From assembly GCA_024235955.1 (NCBI GenBank), contig JACKLJ010000004.1, positions 186,001 to 250,000 on the forward strand: a stretch of DNA of 64,000 nucleotides, given 5' to 3'. Origin of the DNA: Burkholderiaceae bacterium. GTDB taxonomy: Bacteria > Pseudomonadota > Gammaproteobacteria > Burkholderiales > Burkholderiaceae_C. Below the pieces are notes generated by a model. That model saw nothing but the letters and a program-made list of their open reading frames with translations. It was not told where the DNA came from and ran no database searches. Made by a program: the position numbers and the translations under genes. Shown piece after piece: positions 11,601-19,880 of this stretch; position 1 is the first letter of the stretch; each line of letters begins with the position of its first letter.

Positions 11601-12428
11601 AAGGCCTGGGAGGCACTGTCCAAGCAGACCGGCCGTGACCACAGCCACCTGGCCCTGCACCGCGAAGACGAAAAGATCCGTTTCCGCGACATCCAGGCCC
11701 AGCCGCGCAAAATCATTTCCTCGCCGACCTGGTCGGGTCTGGAAAGCGAGAAGGTCTCGTACAACGCCGGCTACACCAACGTGCACGAACTGATCCCATG
11801 GCGCACGCTGACCGGGCGCCAGCAGTTCTACCTGGACCACCCCTGGATGGGTGCCTTCGGCGAAAACATGACGACCTACCGTCCGCCGGTCGACCTCAAG
11901 ACCGTGGACGAGATGATCGATCGCAAGCCCAACGGCAACAAGGAGATCTCGCTCAACTTCATCACCCCGCACCAGAAGTGGGGCATCCACAGCACCTATA
12001 CCGACAACCTGCACATGCTCACGCTGAATCGCGGGGGACCGGTGATCTGGCTGAGCGAGGACGATGCGAAATCGGCCGGCATCGAGGACAACGACTGGGT
12101 CGAGCTGTTCAACACCAACGGCGCCATCGCGGCGCGTGCGGTGGTGAGCCAGCGGGTCAATCCGGGCATGGTGATGATGTACCACGCCCAGGAAAAGATC
12201 ATCAACACCCCGGGATCGGAGATCACCGGCACGCGCGGCGGCATCCACAACTCGGTGACCCGCATCGTGACCAAGCCGACCCACATGATCGGCGGCTACG
12301 CGCAGTTCAGCTACGGCTTCAACTACTACGGAACCATCGGTACCAACCGCGACGAGTTCGTCATCGTGCGCAAGATGCGCAAGATCGACTGGCTCGACGG
12401 CGAAGGTCGCGACACGGTTCAGGCTTGA
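8634..12428 (+). CDS. narG: Respiratory nitrate reductase alpha subunit NarG
   Basis: The 1264-residue molybdenum subunit reduces nitrate to nitrite on the cytoplasmic face of the membrane. The N-terminal [4Fe-4S] FS0 site has the NarG-specific ligand pattern H50-x3-C54-x3-C58, with a further Cys in PRGCARG. The molybdenum-ligand aspartate corresponds to D223 in WYCDLPPASP. There is no Tat twin-arginine signal, as expected for the cytoplasmic-facing enzyme. I chose ATG 8634 because GGAGA lies about 9 bases upstream and the protein then begins MSHFLDRLSHF. The length is close to the roughly 1250 residues of known NarG proteins. Confidence 0.98.
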   Translation: MSHFLDRLSHFTAPTESFSGSHGITTGEDRTWEDAYRDRWAHDKIVRSTHGVNCTGSCSWKIYVKGGIVTWETQQTDYPRTRADLPNHEPRGCARGASYSWYLYSANRVKYPMVRGKLLKHWRAALAVAKSPVDAWASIVENADARREWQQQRGLGGMVRSSWDEVNQIIASANVYTAKKYGPDRVIGFSPIPAMSMVSYAAGSRYLSLIGGVCMSFYDWYCDLPPASPQVWGEQTDVPESADWYNSTYIIAWGSNVPQTRTPDAHFFTEVRYKGAKTVAITPDYAEISKLCDLWMHPKQGTDAAIAMAMGHVILKEFYFDKRSAYFDDYVRRYTDMPNLVQLEERTLPDGRTVVVPGRYLRASDFNGKLGQQNNPEWKTVAVDQTDKIVLPNGSIGFRWGAGERDDLGKWNLEDKEARGDDQVKLKLSLMEGEGSEYEVGEVAFPYFGGHDTPNFQSNKQADAADGVIMRKVPVRRIKLGKAGEERYALVATVFDLTVANYGVPRGLPGENAATSYDQDLPYTPAWQEKITGVKRDQVIAVARQFADNADKTKGKSMVIIGAAMNHWYHSDMNYRGIINMLMMCGCIGQSGGGWAHYVGQEKLRPQTGWTALAFALDWVRPPRQMNSTSFFYAHTDQWRYEKLGVEEILSPLADKSKFGGSLIDYNVRAERMGWLPSAPQLQTNPLQLVKDAQAAGMDAKDYAVQSLKDGSLRMSCEDPDHPNNWPRNLFVWRSNLLGSSGKGHEYFLKHLLGTTHGVQGKDLGPDEAKPQEVQWHAKAPEGKLDLLVTLDFRMSTTCLYSDIVLPTATWYEKNDLNTSDMHPFIHPLSTAVDPAWQSKSDWEIYKGFAKAYSEVCVGHLGVEKEVVLTPLMHDSPAELAQPFGVAEWKKGECELIPGKTAPQIAVIERDFPNTYARFTSLGPLMDKVGNGGKGIAWNTQTEVGQLKELNGQVKTEGVTKGFAKIESDIDACEVILQLAPETNGHVAVKAWEALSKQTGRDHSHLALHREDEKIRFRDIQAQPRKIISSPTWSGLESEKVSYNAGYTNVHELIPWRTLTGRQQFYLDHPWMGAFGENMTTYRPPVDLKTVDEMIDRKPNGNKEISLNFITPHQKWGIHSTYTDNLHMLTLNRGGPVIWLSEDDAKSAGIEDNDWVELFNTNGAIAARAVVSQRVNPGMVMMYHAQEKIINTPGSEITGTRGGIHNSVTRIVTKPTHMIGGYAQFSYGFNYYGTIGTNRDEFVIVRKMRKIDWLDGEGRDTVQA

Positions 12429-12448
12429 GCCGCACAGGAGAAACAACA

Positions 12449-13981
12449 ATGAAAGTTCGTGCCCAAATCGCGATGGTGCTGAACCTGGACAAGTGCATCG
12501 GTTGCCACACCTGTTCGGTCACCTGCAAGAACGTCTGGACCAGCCGACCCGGCGTGGAATACGCCTGGTTCAACAACGTCGAAACCAAGCCCGGCATCGG
12601 CTACCCCAAGGAATGGGAAAACCAGACCAGGTGGAACGGCGGCTGGACCCGCAAGGCCGACGGCTCGATCGTGCCCAAGCAGGGTGGCAAGTGGTCGTTG
12701 CTGATGAAGATCTTCAGCAACCCCAACCTGCCGCAGATCGACGACTACTACGAGCCCTTCACCTTCGACTACGAGCACCTGCAGTCGGCGCCCGAGTCCA
12801 AGGCGGCGCCCACCGCGCGCCCGCGCAGCCTGATCACCGGCCAGCGCATGGAGAAGATCGAGTGGGGCCCCAACTGGGAAGAGATCCTCGGCGGTGAGTT
12901 CAGCAAGCGCAGCCAGGACGCCAACCTGGCCAATTTCGAGCAGGTCCAGAAAGACATGGTGGGCCAGTTCGAGAACACCTTCATGATGTACCTGCCGCGC
13001 CTGTGCGAGCACTGCCTGAACCCGGCCTGTGTGGCCTCGTGCCCGTCGGGCTCGATCTACAAGCGCGAGGACGATGGCATCGTGCTGATCGACCAGGACA
13101 AGTGCCGCGGCTGGCGCATGTGCGTGAGCGGTTGCCCCTACAAGAAGATCTACTACAACTGGCAGACCGGCAAGGCCGAGAAGTGCATCTTCTGCTACCC
13201 GCGCATCGAGGCGGGCCAGCCGACGGTGTGCTCCGAAACCTGTGTGGGCCGCATCCGCTACCTGGGCGTTGTGCTGTACGACGCCGATCGCATCGGTGAA
13301 GCCGCCAGCGTGGAAAACGAAAAAGACCTGTACCAGGCCCAGCTCGACATCTTCCTGAACCCCAACGACCCGGCCGTGATCGAGCAGGCCCGCAAGGACG
13401 GCATTCCCGAAGCCTGGCTGGAGGGTGCGCGCAACAGCCCGGTCTACAAGATGGCCATCGACTGGAAGGTGGCGCTGCCCCTGCATCCCGAGTACCGCAC
13501 GCTGCCCATGGTCTGGTATGTGCCGCCGCTCTCGCCCATCACGGCCGCCGCCAACGCGGGCCAGATCGGCAGCAACGGCGAACTGCCCGACTTCAGCCAG
13601 ATGCGCATTCCGGTGCAGTACCTGGCCAACCTGCTGACCGCGGGCGACACCGCGCCGGTGGTCCGTGCGCTCGAACGCATGCTGGCCATGCGTGCCTACC
13701 AGCGTGGCAAACACGTGGAGGGTGTCGAGAACCTGCAGGTGCTGCAGCAGACCGGCCTGAGCGTGGCCCAGGTCGAGGAGATGTACCACGTGATGGCGAT
13801 TGCCAACTACGAGGACCGCTTCGTCATTCCGACCTCGCACCGCGAGTACGCCGAGAACGCCTTCGATCTGCGCGGTGGCTGCGGCTTCTCGTTCGGCAAC
13901 GGCTGCTCCGAGGGCGGCACCGACACCAGCCTGTTCGGCGGCAGCAAGCCCCGCACGATTCCGATCAAGTCCGTCGTCTGA
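12449..13981 (+). CDS. narH: Respiratory nitrate reductase beta subunit NarH
   Basis: The 510-residue electron-transfer subunit carries electrons from NarI haem to NarG. Four cysteine clusters are visible: CIGCHTCSVTCKNVW near residue 16; CEHCLNPACVASCPSG near 185; CRGWRMCVSGCPYKK near 218, where Trp replaces one Cys as in the NarH [3Fe-4S] site; and CIFCYPRIEAGQPTVC near 245. The start is the ATG after AGGAG at 12436, giving MKVRAQIAMVLNLDKC. It lies 20 bases after narG. Confidence 0.97.
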   Translation: MKVRAQIAMVLNLDKCIGCHTCSVTCKNVWTSRPGVEYAWFNNVETKPGIGYPKEWENQTRWNGGWTRKADGSIVPKQGGKWSLLMKIFSNPNLPQIDDYYEPFTFDYEHLQSAPESKAAPTARPRSLITGQRMEKIEWGPNWEEILGGEFSKRSQDANLANFEQVQKDMVGQFENTFMMYLPRLCEHCLNPACVASCPSGSIYKREDDGIVLIDQDKCRGWRMCVSGCPYKKIYYNWQTGKAEKCIFCYPRIEAGQPTVCSETCVGRIRYLGVVLYDADRIGEAASVENEKDLYQAQLDIFLNPNDPAVIEQARKDGIPEAWLEGARNSPVYKMAIDWKVALPLHPEYRTLPMVWYVPPLSPITAAANAGQIGSNGELPDFSQMRIPVQYLANLLTAGDTAPVVRALERMLAMRAYQRGKHVEGVENLQVLQQTGLSVAQVEEMYHVMAIANYEDRFVIPTSHREYAENAFDLRGGCGFSFGNGCSEGGTDTSLFGGSKPRTIPIKSVV

Positions 13982-13991
13982 GGAGCCACGC

Positions 13992-14669
13992 ATGAAAGAC
14001 ATGAAATATTCCCTGCGTGCGCTGGCCCGCCTGCTGTCCTACCCCGATGCCGAGTGGCGCGAACAGGCGGTGGCGCTGGTGGACGCGATCGAGTCGGAGA
14101 AGACACTGCCGTCTGCGCGCGTGGCCGAGCTCCGAACCCTGGTCAGCGCCATGCTGTGCGGCGACCCGATGGAGATTGAGTCGCGCTATGTCGAGACCTT
14201 CGACCGGGGGCGTGCCACCTCGCTGCACCTGTTCGAGCATGTGCACGGCGATTCGCGCGACCGTGGCCCGGCCATGATCGACCTGGTACAGACCTACGAG
14301 AAGGCCGGCCTGTATCTGTCGGCCGACGAGCTGCCCGACCACCTGGGCGCGGTGCTGGAGTTCGCCTCCACCCAGCCCGCCGCACTGGCCAAAGCCTTCC
14401 TGGGCGAAGTGGCGCACATCCTCAACGCCATCTTCAGCGCCTTGCTGAAACGCGAAAGCCCCTACGCCTCGGTGGTGGCGGCGGTGCTGGAGCTAGCGGG
14501 CCAGAAAGCCCAGGCCGTGCCGTTCACCGCCGATGAGCCGATGGACGAAGCCTGGGCCGAGCCTGAGGCGTTCAACGGCTGCAGCTCGCGCGGGCAATCG
14601 CGCCCCGGCCAGGCCCAACCCATCCACATCGTTCGCCGCGACGCTGCCGAGCAGCAGCGCGCTGCCTGA
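13992..14669 (+). CDS. narJ: Nitrate reductase assembly chaperone NarJ
   Basis: A 225-residue all-helical cytoplasmic chaperone of the NarJ/TorD family. It binds apo-NarG and aids cofactor insertion and membrane docking, and is not part of the final enzyme. The region FDRGRATSLHLFEHVHGDSRDRG (around residues 72-94) is the conserved NarJ segment. The start follows GGAG by about 8 bases and lies 10 bases after narH. The C-terminal 30 residues are polar and low in complexity. Confidence 0.95.
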   Translation: MKDMKYSLRALARLLSYPDAEWREQAVALVDAIESEKTLPSARVAELRTLVSAMLCGDPMEIESRYVETFDRGRATSLHLFEHVHGDSRDRGPAMIDLVQTYEKAGLYLSADELPDHLGAVLEFASTQPAALAKAFLGEVAHILNAIFSALLKRESPYASVVAAVLELAGQKAQAVPFTADEPMDEAWAEPEAFNGCSSRGQSRPGQAQPIHIVRRDAAEQQRAA

Positions 14670-14684
14670 CGGAGGACCCACACC

Positions 14685-15416
14685 ATGGCTTACATCAACC
14701 AGTTCATCTTCGGGCTCTACCCGTACATCGCCCTGACCATCTTCCTGCTGGGCAGCCTGCTGCGCTTCGACCGCGACCAGTACACCTGGAAGAGCGATTC
14801 GTCGCAGTTGCTGCGCACCGGTCAGCTGCGCTGGGGCAGCAACCTGTTCCACCTGGGCATCCTGTTCCTGTTCTTCGGCCACAGCGTGGGCATGCTCACG
14901 CCGCACTTCGTCTACGAGCACTTCATGACCGCTGGCGCCAAGCAGGTGCTGGCCATGGTCTCGGGCGGCCTGTTCGGCGTGCTGGGCTTCATCGGCATCT
15001 CGCTGCTGCTGCACCGTCGCCTGTCCGACCCACGCATCCGCGCCAACAGCCGCACCAGCGACATCGTTCTGCTGTGGCTGTTGTGGGCGCAGTTCGCACT
15101 GGGCCTGGCCACCATCCCGATGTCAGCCCAGCACCTGGACGGCAGCGAAATGCTCAAGCTGGCCGAATGGGCGCAGCGCATCGTGACTTTTCGTGCTGGC
15201 GCCGCCGACCTGCTGCTGGACACCAGCCCGGTGTTCAAGGCCCACATGTTCTTGGGCATGAGCATCTTCCTGATCTTCCCGTTCACGCGGCTGGTGCATG
15301 TGTGGAGCGGCTTCGGCACCCTGGCCTATGTGGTGCGTCCCTACCAGCTGGTTCGCAGCCGCCGCATCGGCACGACGCCGCGCGCACCTGCCTCCCAGGT
15401 CGGCAGCCCGTTCTGA
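14685..15416 (+). CDS. narI: Respiratory nitrate reductase gamma subunit NarI
   Basis: A 243-residue inner-membrane dihaem cytochrome b with five hydrophobic segments. It oxidises quinol and anchors NarGH. Candidate haem-ligand histidines occur in the second segment (NLFHLGILFLFFGHSVG) and the last (HMFLGMS ... RLVHVWSG), in the NarI arrangement. GGAGG precedes the ATG by 10 bases. It is the last structural gene of the nar operon. Confidence 0.96.
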   Translation: MAYINQFIFGLYPYIALTIFLLGSLLRFDRDQYTWKSDSSQLLRTGQLRWGSNLFHLGILFLFFGHSVGMLTPHFVYEHFMTAGAKQVLAMVSGGLFGVLGFIGISLLLHRRLSDPRIRANSRTSDIVLLWLLWAQFALGLATIPMSAQHLDGSEMLKLAEWAQRIVTFRAGAADLLLDTSPVFKAHMFLGMSIFLIFPFTRLVHVWSGFGTLAYVVRPYQLVRSRRIGTTPRAPASQVGSPF

Positions 15417-15440
15417 CCAGCCGATGAAGGAGACCGAAGC

Positions 15441-16274
15441 ATGAACACCATGACCTCCACAGGCTGCGGTGGCGCGGCATGTGCCTGTGCCGAATCCTCA
15501 CGGGTTGCAGCACCCCGCATCAACGGCATCGCGCTGCACCCACCGGGCGCCGCGCCGGACGCCGATACCCTTCGCGAACTTGCCTGCGTGGAACTGCTGC
15601 GCCAGCGGGCGGTGCATCTGGGGCTGCTGCCCTGCGTCAGCGGCCACCTGGCACCCCCGCTCGGTGAAGCCGACCGCGGCGTCATCGAGGCCATGGTCGA
15701 TGGCGAGGTGGCGTCGCCCGAGCCGACCGACGACGAGTGTCGCCGCCACTACGAGGCGAACAAGGCGCGCTTTGCCATTGGACAGGCCTTGCACCTGCGG
15801 CACATCCTGTTTGCGGTGACGCCGGGCGTCGACGTGCATGCGCTCACGCGCCGCGCGGAGAGCGCGCTGCTGGACCTGACGCGAAAGGATGCGCCATCGG
15901 GCCGCTTCGAGCAGCTTGCCGCGGAACTGTCCAACTGCCCCTCCAGTGCCCAGGGCGGTGATCTGGGATGGGTGACACCCGAAGACTGCGCGCCGGAACT
16001 GGCCCAGGCACTTTTTTTCCAGACTGAGTCGCCATGCGGCGTGGGCGTGCATCCGCGCCTTGTTCACACCCGGTTCGGCCTGCATATCGTGGAAGTGCTG
16101 GATCGGCGCCAGGGGACCCTGCCGCCCTATGAAGAGCTGGCCCCTGCGATCCAGCAGCACCTGGAACACCGTTCGCGCGCCGCCGCACTGCGGCAATACA
16201 TGCGCCTGCTGGCCGGGCAGGCGCGGGTCGAAGGCATCGAACTCGACGGCGCCGATTCACCGCTGGTCCAGTGA
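15441..16274 (+). CDS. Parvulin-type peptidyl-prolyl isomerase in the nar operon
   Basis: The 277-residue protein has a C-terminal parvulin (PpiC/rotamase) domain from about residue 115: HLRHILFAV, then GGDLGWV, then TRFGLHIVEVLDR near the end. The N-terminal 100 residues resemble the helical region of NifM/PpiC-like proteins and begin with a Cys-rich stretch (GCGGAACACA). No signal peptide is visible, so it is probably cytoplasmic. It follows narI by 24 bases with AAGGAGA before the ATG, suggesting a role in folding or maturing nitrate reductase. That role is inferred from position only. Confidence 0.85.
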   Translation: MNTMTSTGCGGAACACAESSRVAAPRINGIALHPPGAAPDADTLRELACVELLRQRAVHLGLLPCVSGHLAPPLGEADRGVIEAMVDGEVASPEPTDDECRRHYEANKARFAIGQALHLRHILFAVTPGVDVHALTRRAESALLDLTRKDAPSGRFEQLAAELSNCPSSAQGGDLGWVTPEDCAPELAQALFFQTESPCGVGVHPRLVHTRFGLHIVEVLDRRQGTLPPYEELAPAIQQHLEHRSRAAALRQYMRLLAGQARVEGIELDGADSPLVQ

Positions 16275-16287
16275 GCCTGAGGCTGCC

Positions 16288-16962
16288 ATGCCCGACGACC
16301 TGCTGCTGCGCCTGCGCAACTTCCAGGACGACTACTTTCCGCACCACCAGCAGCGCTTCCAGGACCTGGTGGCCCAGGGACAGCACCCCAAGACCCTATT
16401 CATCGGCTGCAGCGATTCGCGCCTGGTGCCTTACCTGCTGACGGGCGCGGCCCCCGGCGAGCTGTTCCTGGTGCGCAACGTGGGCGCCTTCGTGCCGCCG
16501 TACGACCAGTCGCACGGTCTGCACGGCACCATGGCGGCGATCGAGTTCGCGGTGCTCAGCCTCCAGGTGGAGCACATCATCGTCTGCGGGCACAGCCACT
16601 GCGGCGCCATCCGCACCGCCTACGAGGGGGCGCCCGACGAAGCCGTGGCACTCAAGGCCTGGCTCAAGCTCGCCGACGAGGCGCTGCTGCCGGTTCAGCC
16701 TACCCGCGAGGCCTTGCACCGCACCGAGCAGCGCGCCGTGGTGCTGCAGCTCGAACGGCTGATGGACTATCCCATGGTGCGGCGCGCGGTCGAGGCCGGC
16801 CGCCTGGCGCTGCACGGCTGGCACTACGTGATCGAGAACGGTGAAGTGCACGTGTTCGACGCCGAGCACGGTGAGTTCCTGCCTGCTTCCAGCGCATCGC
16901 ACAGCGGCACCGGCCCCTACGTTCCTTATGTGGAGCACGACGGGCAGATTCTGGAGATCTGA
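16288..16962 (+). CDS. Beta-class carbonic anhydrase
   Basis: A 224-residue cytoplasmic zinc enzyme interconverting CO2 and bicarbonate. Zinc ligands are C41, H102 and C105 (CSDSR and GHSHCGA motifs), with the D43/R45 catalytic dyad. Length matches E. coli Can/CynT. I took the ATG at 16288, 13 bases after the parvulin stop, because MPDDLLLRLRNFQ matches the usual N-terminus. It ends the nar gene run, so it may be co-expressed under nitrate-respiring conditions. No cyn genes are adjacent. Confidence 0.93.
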   Translation: MPDDLLLRLRNFQDDYFPHHQQRFQDLVAQGQHPKTLFIGCSDSRLVPYLLTGAAPGELFLVRNVGAFVPPYDQSHGLHGTMAAIEFAVLSLQVEHIIVCGHSHCGAIRTAYEGAPDEAVALKAWLKLADEALLPVQPTREALHRTEQRAVVLQLERLMDYPMVRRAVEAGRLALHGWHYVIENGEVHVFDAEHGEFLPASSASHSGTGPYVPYVEHDGQILEI

Positions 16963-17399
16963 GCGTGCGCCCTGCCGGGTGCCCGCATTTGGCAGGGATC
17001 CCGGATGGCGCGCTCGAGAGGCCGATCCGGTCGAGCCAGAGACGGCGCCGTTGCAGGGCGCCAGGCCTGCTTCAGCCCGACGGCTGTGGCCGCCCCGTGC
17101 CCAGCGGAACCTCGGCGGGCGGTTCTTCAGGGCCGGTTCTGAGGGTGTCCCCAGTGCCCGCCCGAAGCCTCCGTGAAGGGCGACATGACCCCAAAGCGCG
17201 CAGGCAATGCGGGCTTTCCCTGATGATGATCAAAATCAGGGCTTTGCCCTTTTACCGTTTGAGGTTTTAGCTATCTTGATCGTAGCGTCACATCATCTTT
17301 TTTCGCATGGCGGAGACTCACGGTGTCAGAATCATTCCCTGGCTGCGCCGCCGATTTCGGCCGTCCTGCGGCAGCCCTGAATCCGGAGTCTCCTGATCC
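16963..17399. other. Intergenic region before nrdJ
   Basis: About 440 bases with no convincing gene. It contains several imperfect palindromes near 16975-17065, a hairpin and FNR-like site at 17218-17241, and an AT-richer stretch (17240-17300) that is the best place for the nrdJ promoter. I looked for a cobalamin riboswitch, as nrdJ depends on B12, and saw no B12-box pattern. Confidence 0.55.
17218..17241 (+). promoter_or_regulatory. FNR-like box within a small hairpin upstream of nrdJ
   Basis: CTGAT-GATG-ATCAA (17220-17233) matches the FNR consensus at nine of ten positions. The same stretch can form a hairpin, CCCTGAT pairing with ATCAGGG (17218-17224/17235-17241), followed by a moderately T-rich run. 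It may therefore be a regulator site for nrdJ or a weak terminator for the preceding carbonic anhydrase gene. Confidence 0.45.
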
Positions 17400-19880
17400 A
17401 TGAAACGTGATCTTCCCGTGTCTTCCAGCATCCCCGAGCTTGCCCCCCAGCCCATCAGCCTGGATGTGCTGATAGAGAAATACTGCAAGGCCGACGAACG
17501 CTCGGCTGACCAGGTCTTCGCCCGCGTGGCCCGCGCCCTGGCCAGCGTCGAGAAACCCGAGTTGCGGGCCGAGTGGGAGCGCAAGTTCCTGGGCAACCTG
17601 CACGCCGGGGCCATCGGCGCCGGCCGCATCATGAGCGCGGCGGGTACCGACATCAGCGCCACGCTGATCAACTGCTTCGTCCAGCCAGTAGGGGATGCCA
17701 TCCAGGGGGTGGACAGCGAGGGTTACCCGGGCATCTATGAAGCGCTGCGCGAGGCCGCCGAAACCATGCGCCGCGGCGGTGGCGTCGGCTACGACTTCAG
17801 CCGCATCCGGCCCAAGGGCGCTTACGTGAAGGGTACGCACAGCATGGCCAGCGGGCCGTGCAGCTACATGAACGTGTTCGACCAGAGTTGCTCCACGGTG
17901 GAGAGCGCGGGCGCCCGCCGTGGCGCGCAGATGGGCGTGCTGCGCATCGACCATCCGGACGTGCTGGAGTTCATCACAGCCAAGCGCACACCGGGCCGCT
18001 GGAACAACTTCAACGTGTCCGTGGGCGTGTCCGACGCCTTCATGAAGGCCGTGGCCGAAGGCGGCGGCTGGGAGCTCGTGCACAAGGCCGAGCCAGGCCC
18101 CCGCGTGATGAAGGACGGTGCCTACCGGCGTGCCGACGGCAAGTGGGTGTACCGCAAGCTGCCCGCGCGCGAGCTGTGGGACACCATCATGAAGTCCACC
18201 TACGACTTCGCCGAGCCGGGCATCCTGTTCCTGGACCGCATCGGCACCGACAACAACCTTCGCTACTGCGAAGAGATCGCCGCCACCAACCCCTGCGGCG
18301 AGCAGCCGCTGCCCAGCTACGGCTGCTGCGACCTCGGGCCCATCATCCTCACGCGCTTCGTCCGCCATCCGTTTGGCGTGGGCGGCGAGCCGGCCTTCGA
18401 TTTCGACGCCTTCGAGCGCTCGGTGGCGGTGCAGGTCCGCGCGCTCGACAACGTGCTCGACGTCACGTTCTGGCCGCTGGAGCAGCAACGCGCCGAAAGC
18501 GCCTCCAAGCGTCGCATCGGCGTGGGCTTCACCGGCCTGGGCAACACGCTGTGCATGCTCACGCTGCGCTACGACCGCGCCGAGGGGCGTGCCATGGCTG
18601 CCCGCATTGGCGAGGCCATGCGCAACGCTGCTTACCGCGCTTCGGTGGAACTGGCCAAGGAAAAGGGCGCTTTCCCCAAGTTTGACGCCAATGGGTATCT
18701 GGCCGAAGGCACGTTCGCCAGCCGCTTGCCGGAAGACCTCAAGGCCGACATCCGCCAGCACGGCATCCGCAACAGCCACCTGCTGTCCATCGCGCCCACC
18801 GGCACGGTGAGCCTGGCCTTCGCCGACAACGCGTCCAATGGCATCGAGCCGGCCTTCAGCTGGGGTTACCGGCGCAACAAGCGCGAGGCCGATGGCAGCA
18901 AGAGCAGCTACACGGTGGAAGACCACGCGTTCCGCCTGTACCGCTCGCTGGTCGACGACAGCGTGAGCACAGAGGACACCGGCGCGCTACCAGAATACTT
19001 TGTCAGCGCGCTGGCCATGAGCGCGCAGGATCACGTGGCCATGATGCAGGCGGTCCAGCCCTTCGTGGACACCTCCATCAGCAAGACCGTCAACATCCCG
19101 GAGGACTACCCCTACGAGGGCTTCAAGGATCTGTACCGCCAGGCCTGGGAAGCCGGCCTGAAGGGTCTGGCCACCTATCGCCCGAACAGCATCCTGGGTG
19201 CGGTGCTGGAAGTCACCCCGGCCAAGAAGGAAGAGCAACCGGTCGCCCTGGCGGCCGCGCTGCCGGCCTATGACCCGATGCGCTCGGTGATCGAGAAGCG
19301 TCCGCCCGGCGGCCTGCCCGCAGTGGCCGAGAAGATCGAATACTGGACCAGCGAAGGCCAGCAGCGCCTCTATCTGATCGTCACCTTCCTGCCCGTACCC
19401 ACGGCCGATGGCAAGGGCACGGTGGAGCGCGCCATCGAGTTCTTCATGCCGGTGGGACAGAGCGGCGAATCGCAGCAGTGGATCACCGCCACCATGCGCA
19501 TGCTGAGCCTGGCCGCGCGCGGCGGTTTCCTGGATCGGGCACTGTCCGACATGCGCAAGGTCACCTGGGACCGCGGCCCCGTGCGCCTGGGCACCTACCA
19601 GAAGGCCGACGGCACCCATGTGCCGCGCTGGCACGACAGCGAGGTGGCCGCCATCGCCTATGCCGTCCAGAACCTGATCGCCGAACGCGCCCAGGCGGCG
19701 CAGGGCTCGTTGTTCGACGTCGACGAACTCCCGACGACCGAGCCCGAAGCCACCTCCGTTGCCATGGCGCCCAAGGTCATGGCCGGCAAGAAGTGCCCTG
19801 AGTGCGGCGCGCACGCGATGATCCGCAAGGACGGCTGCGACTACTGCACGCAGTGCGGCTACGTGGGAAGTTGCGGCTGA
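17400..19880 (+). CDS. nrdJ: Adenosylcobalamin-dependent ribonucleotide reductase (class II)
   Basis: The 826-residue enzyme reduces ribonucleotides to deoxyribonucleotides using coenzyme B12, independent of oxygen. Visible features are the active-site region NCFVQPVGDAIQG, the CSTVESAGARRGAQMG segment, the catalytic NPCGEQPL motif near residue 299, and the TGTVSLAF stretch. A TSCPD-type region (about 645-730) precedes a C-terminal zinc-ribbon/redox tail with CPECGAH and CDYCTQCGYVGSC. GGAG lies about 12 bases before the ATG. Beside nitrate respiration genes it would allow DNA synthesis under anoxia. Confidence 0.97.
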   Translation: MKRDLPVSSSIPELAPQPISLDVLIEKYCKADERSADQVFARVARALASVEKPELRAEWERKFLGNLHAGAIGAGRIMSAAGTDISATLINCFVQPVGDAIQGVDSEGYPGIYEALREAAETMRRGGGVGYDFSRIRPKGAYVKGTHSMASGPCSYMNVFDQSCSTVESAGARRGAQMGVLRIDHPDVLEFITAKRTPGRWNNFNVSVGVSDAFMKAVAEGGGWELVHKAEPGPRVMKDGAYRRADGKWVYRKLPARELWDTIMKSTYDFAEPGILFLDRIGTDNNLRYCEEIAATNPCGEQPLPSYGCCDLGPIILTRFVRHPFGVGGEPAFDFDAFERSVAVQVRALDNVLDVTFWPLEQQRAESASKRRIGVGFTGLGNTLCMLTLRYDRAEGRAMAARIGEAMRNAAYRASVELAKEKGAFPKFDANGYLAEGTFASRLPEDLKADIRQHGIRNSHLLSIAPTGTVSLAFADNASNGIEPAFSWGYRRNKREADGSKSSYTVEDHAFRLYRSLVDDSVSTEDTGALPEYFVSALAMSAQDHVAMMQAVQPFVDTSISKTVNIPEDYPYEGFKDLYRQAWEAGLKGLATYRPNSILGAVLEVTPAKKEEQPVALAAALPAYDPMRSVIEKRPPGGLPAVAEKIEYWTSEGQQRLYLIVTFLPVPTADGKGTVERAIEFFMPVGQSGESQQWITATMRMLSLAARGGFLDRALSDMRKVTWDRGPVRLGTYQKADGTHVPRWHDSEVAAIAYAVQNLIAERAQAAQGSLFDVDELPTTEPEATSVAMAPKVMAGKKCPECGAHAMIRKDGCDYCTQCGYVGSCG

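Noticed and set aside
8583..12449. A 1288-codon minus-strand frame opposite narG
   Set aside because: It mirrors narG exactly and has low-complexity His/Val/Gly composition; it is a shadow of codon bias.
16963..17399. Cobalamin riboswitch upstream of nrdJ
   Set aside because: I looked for the B12 box and the usual long GC-rich fold and found no matching pattern.
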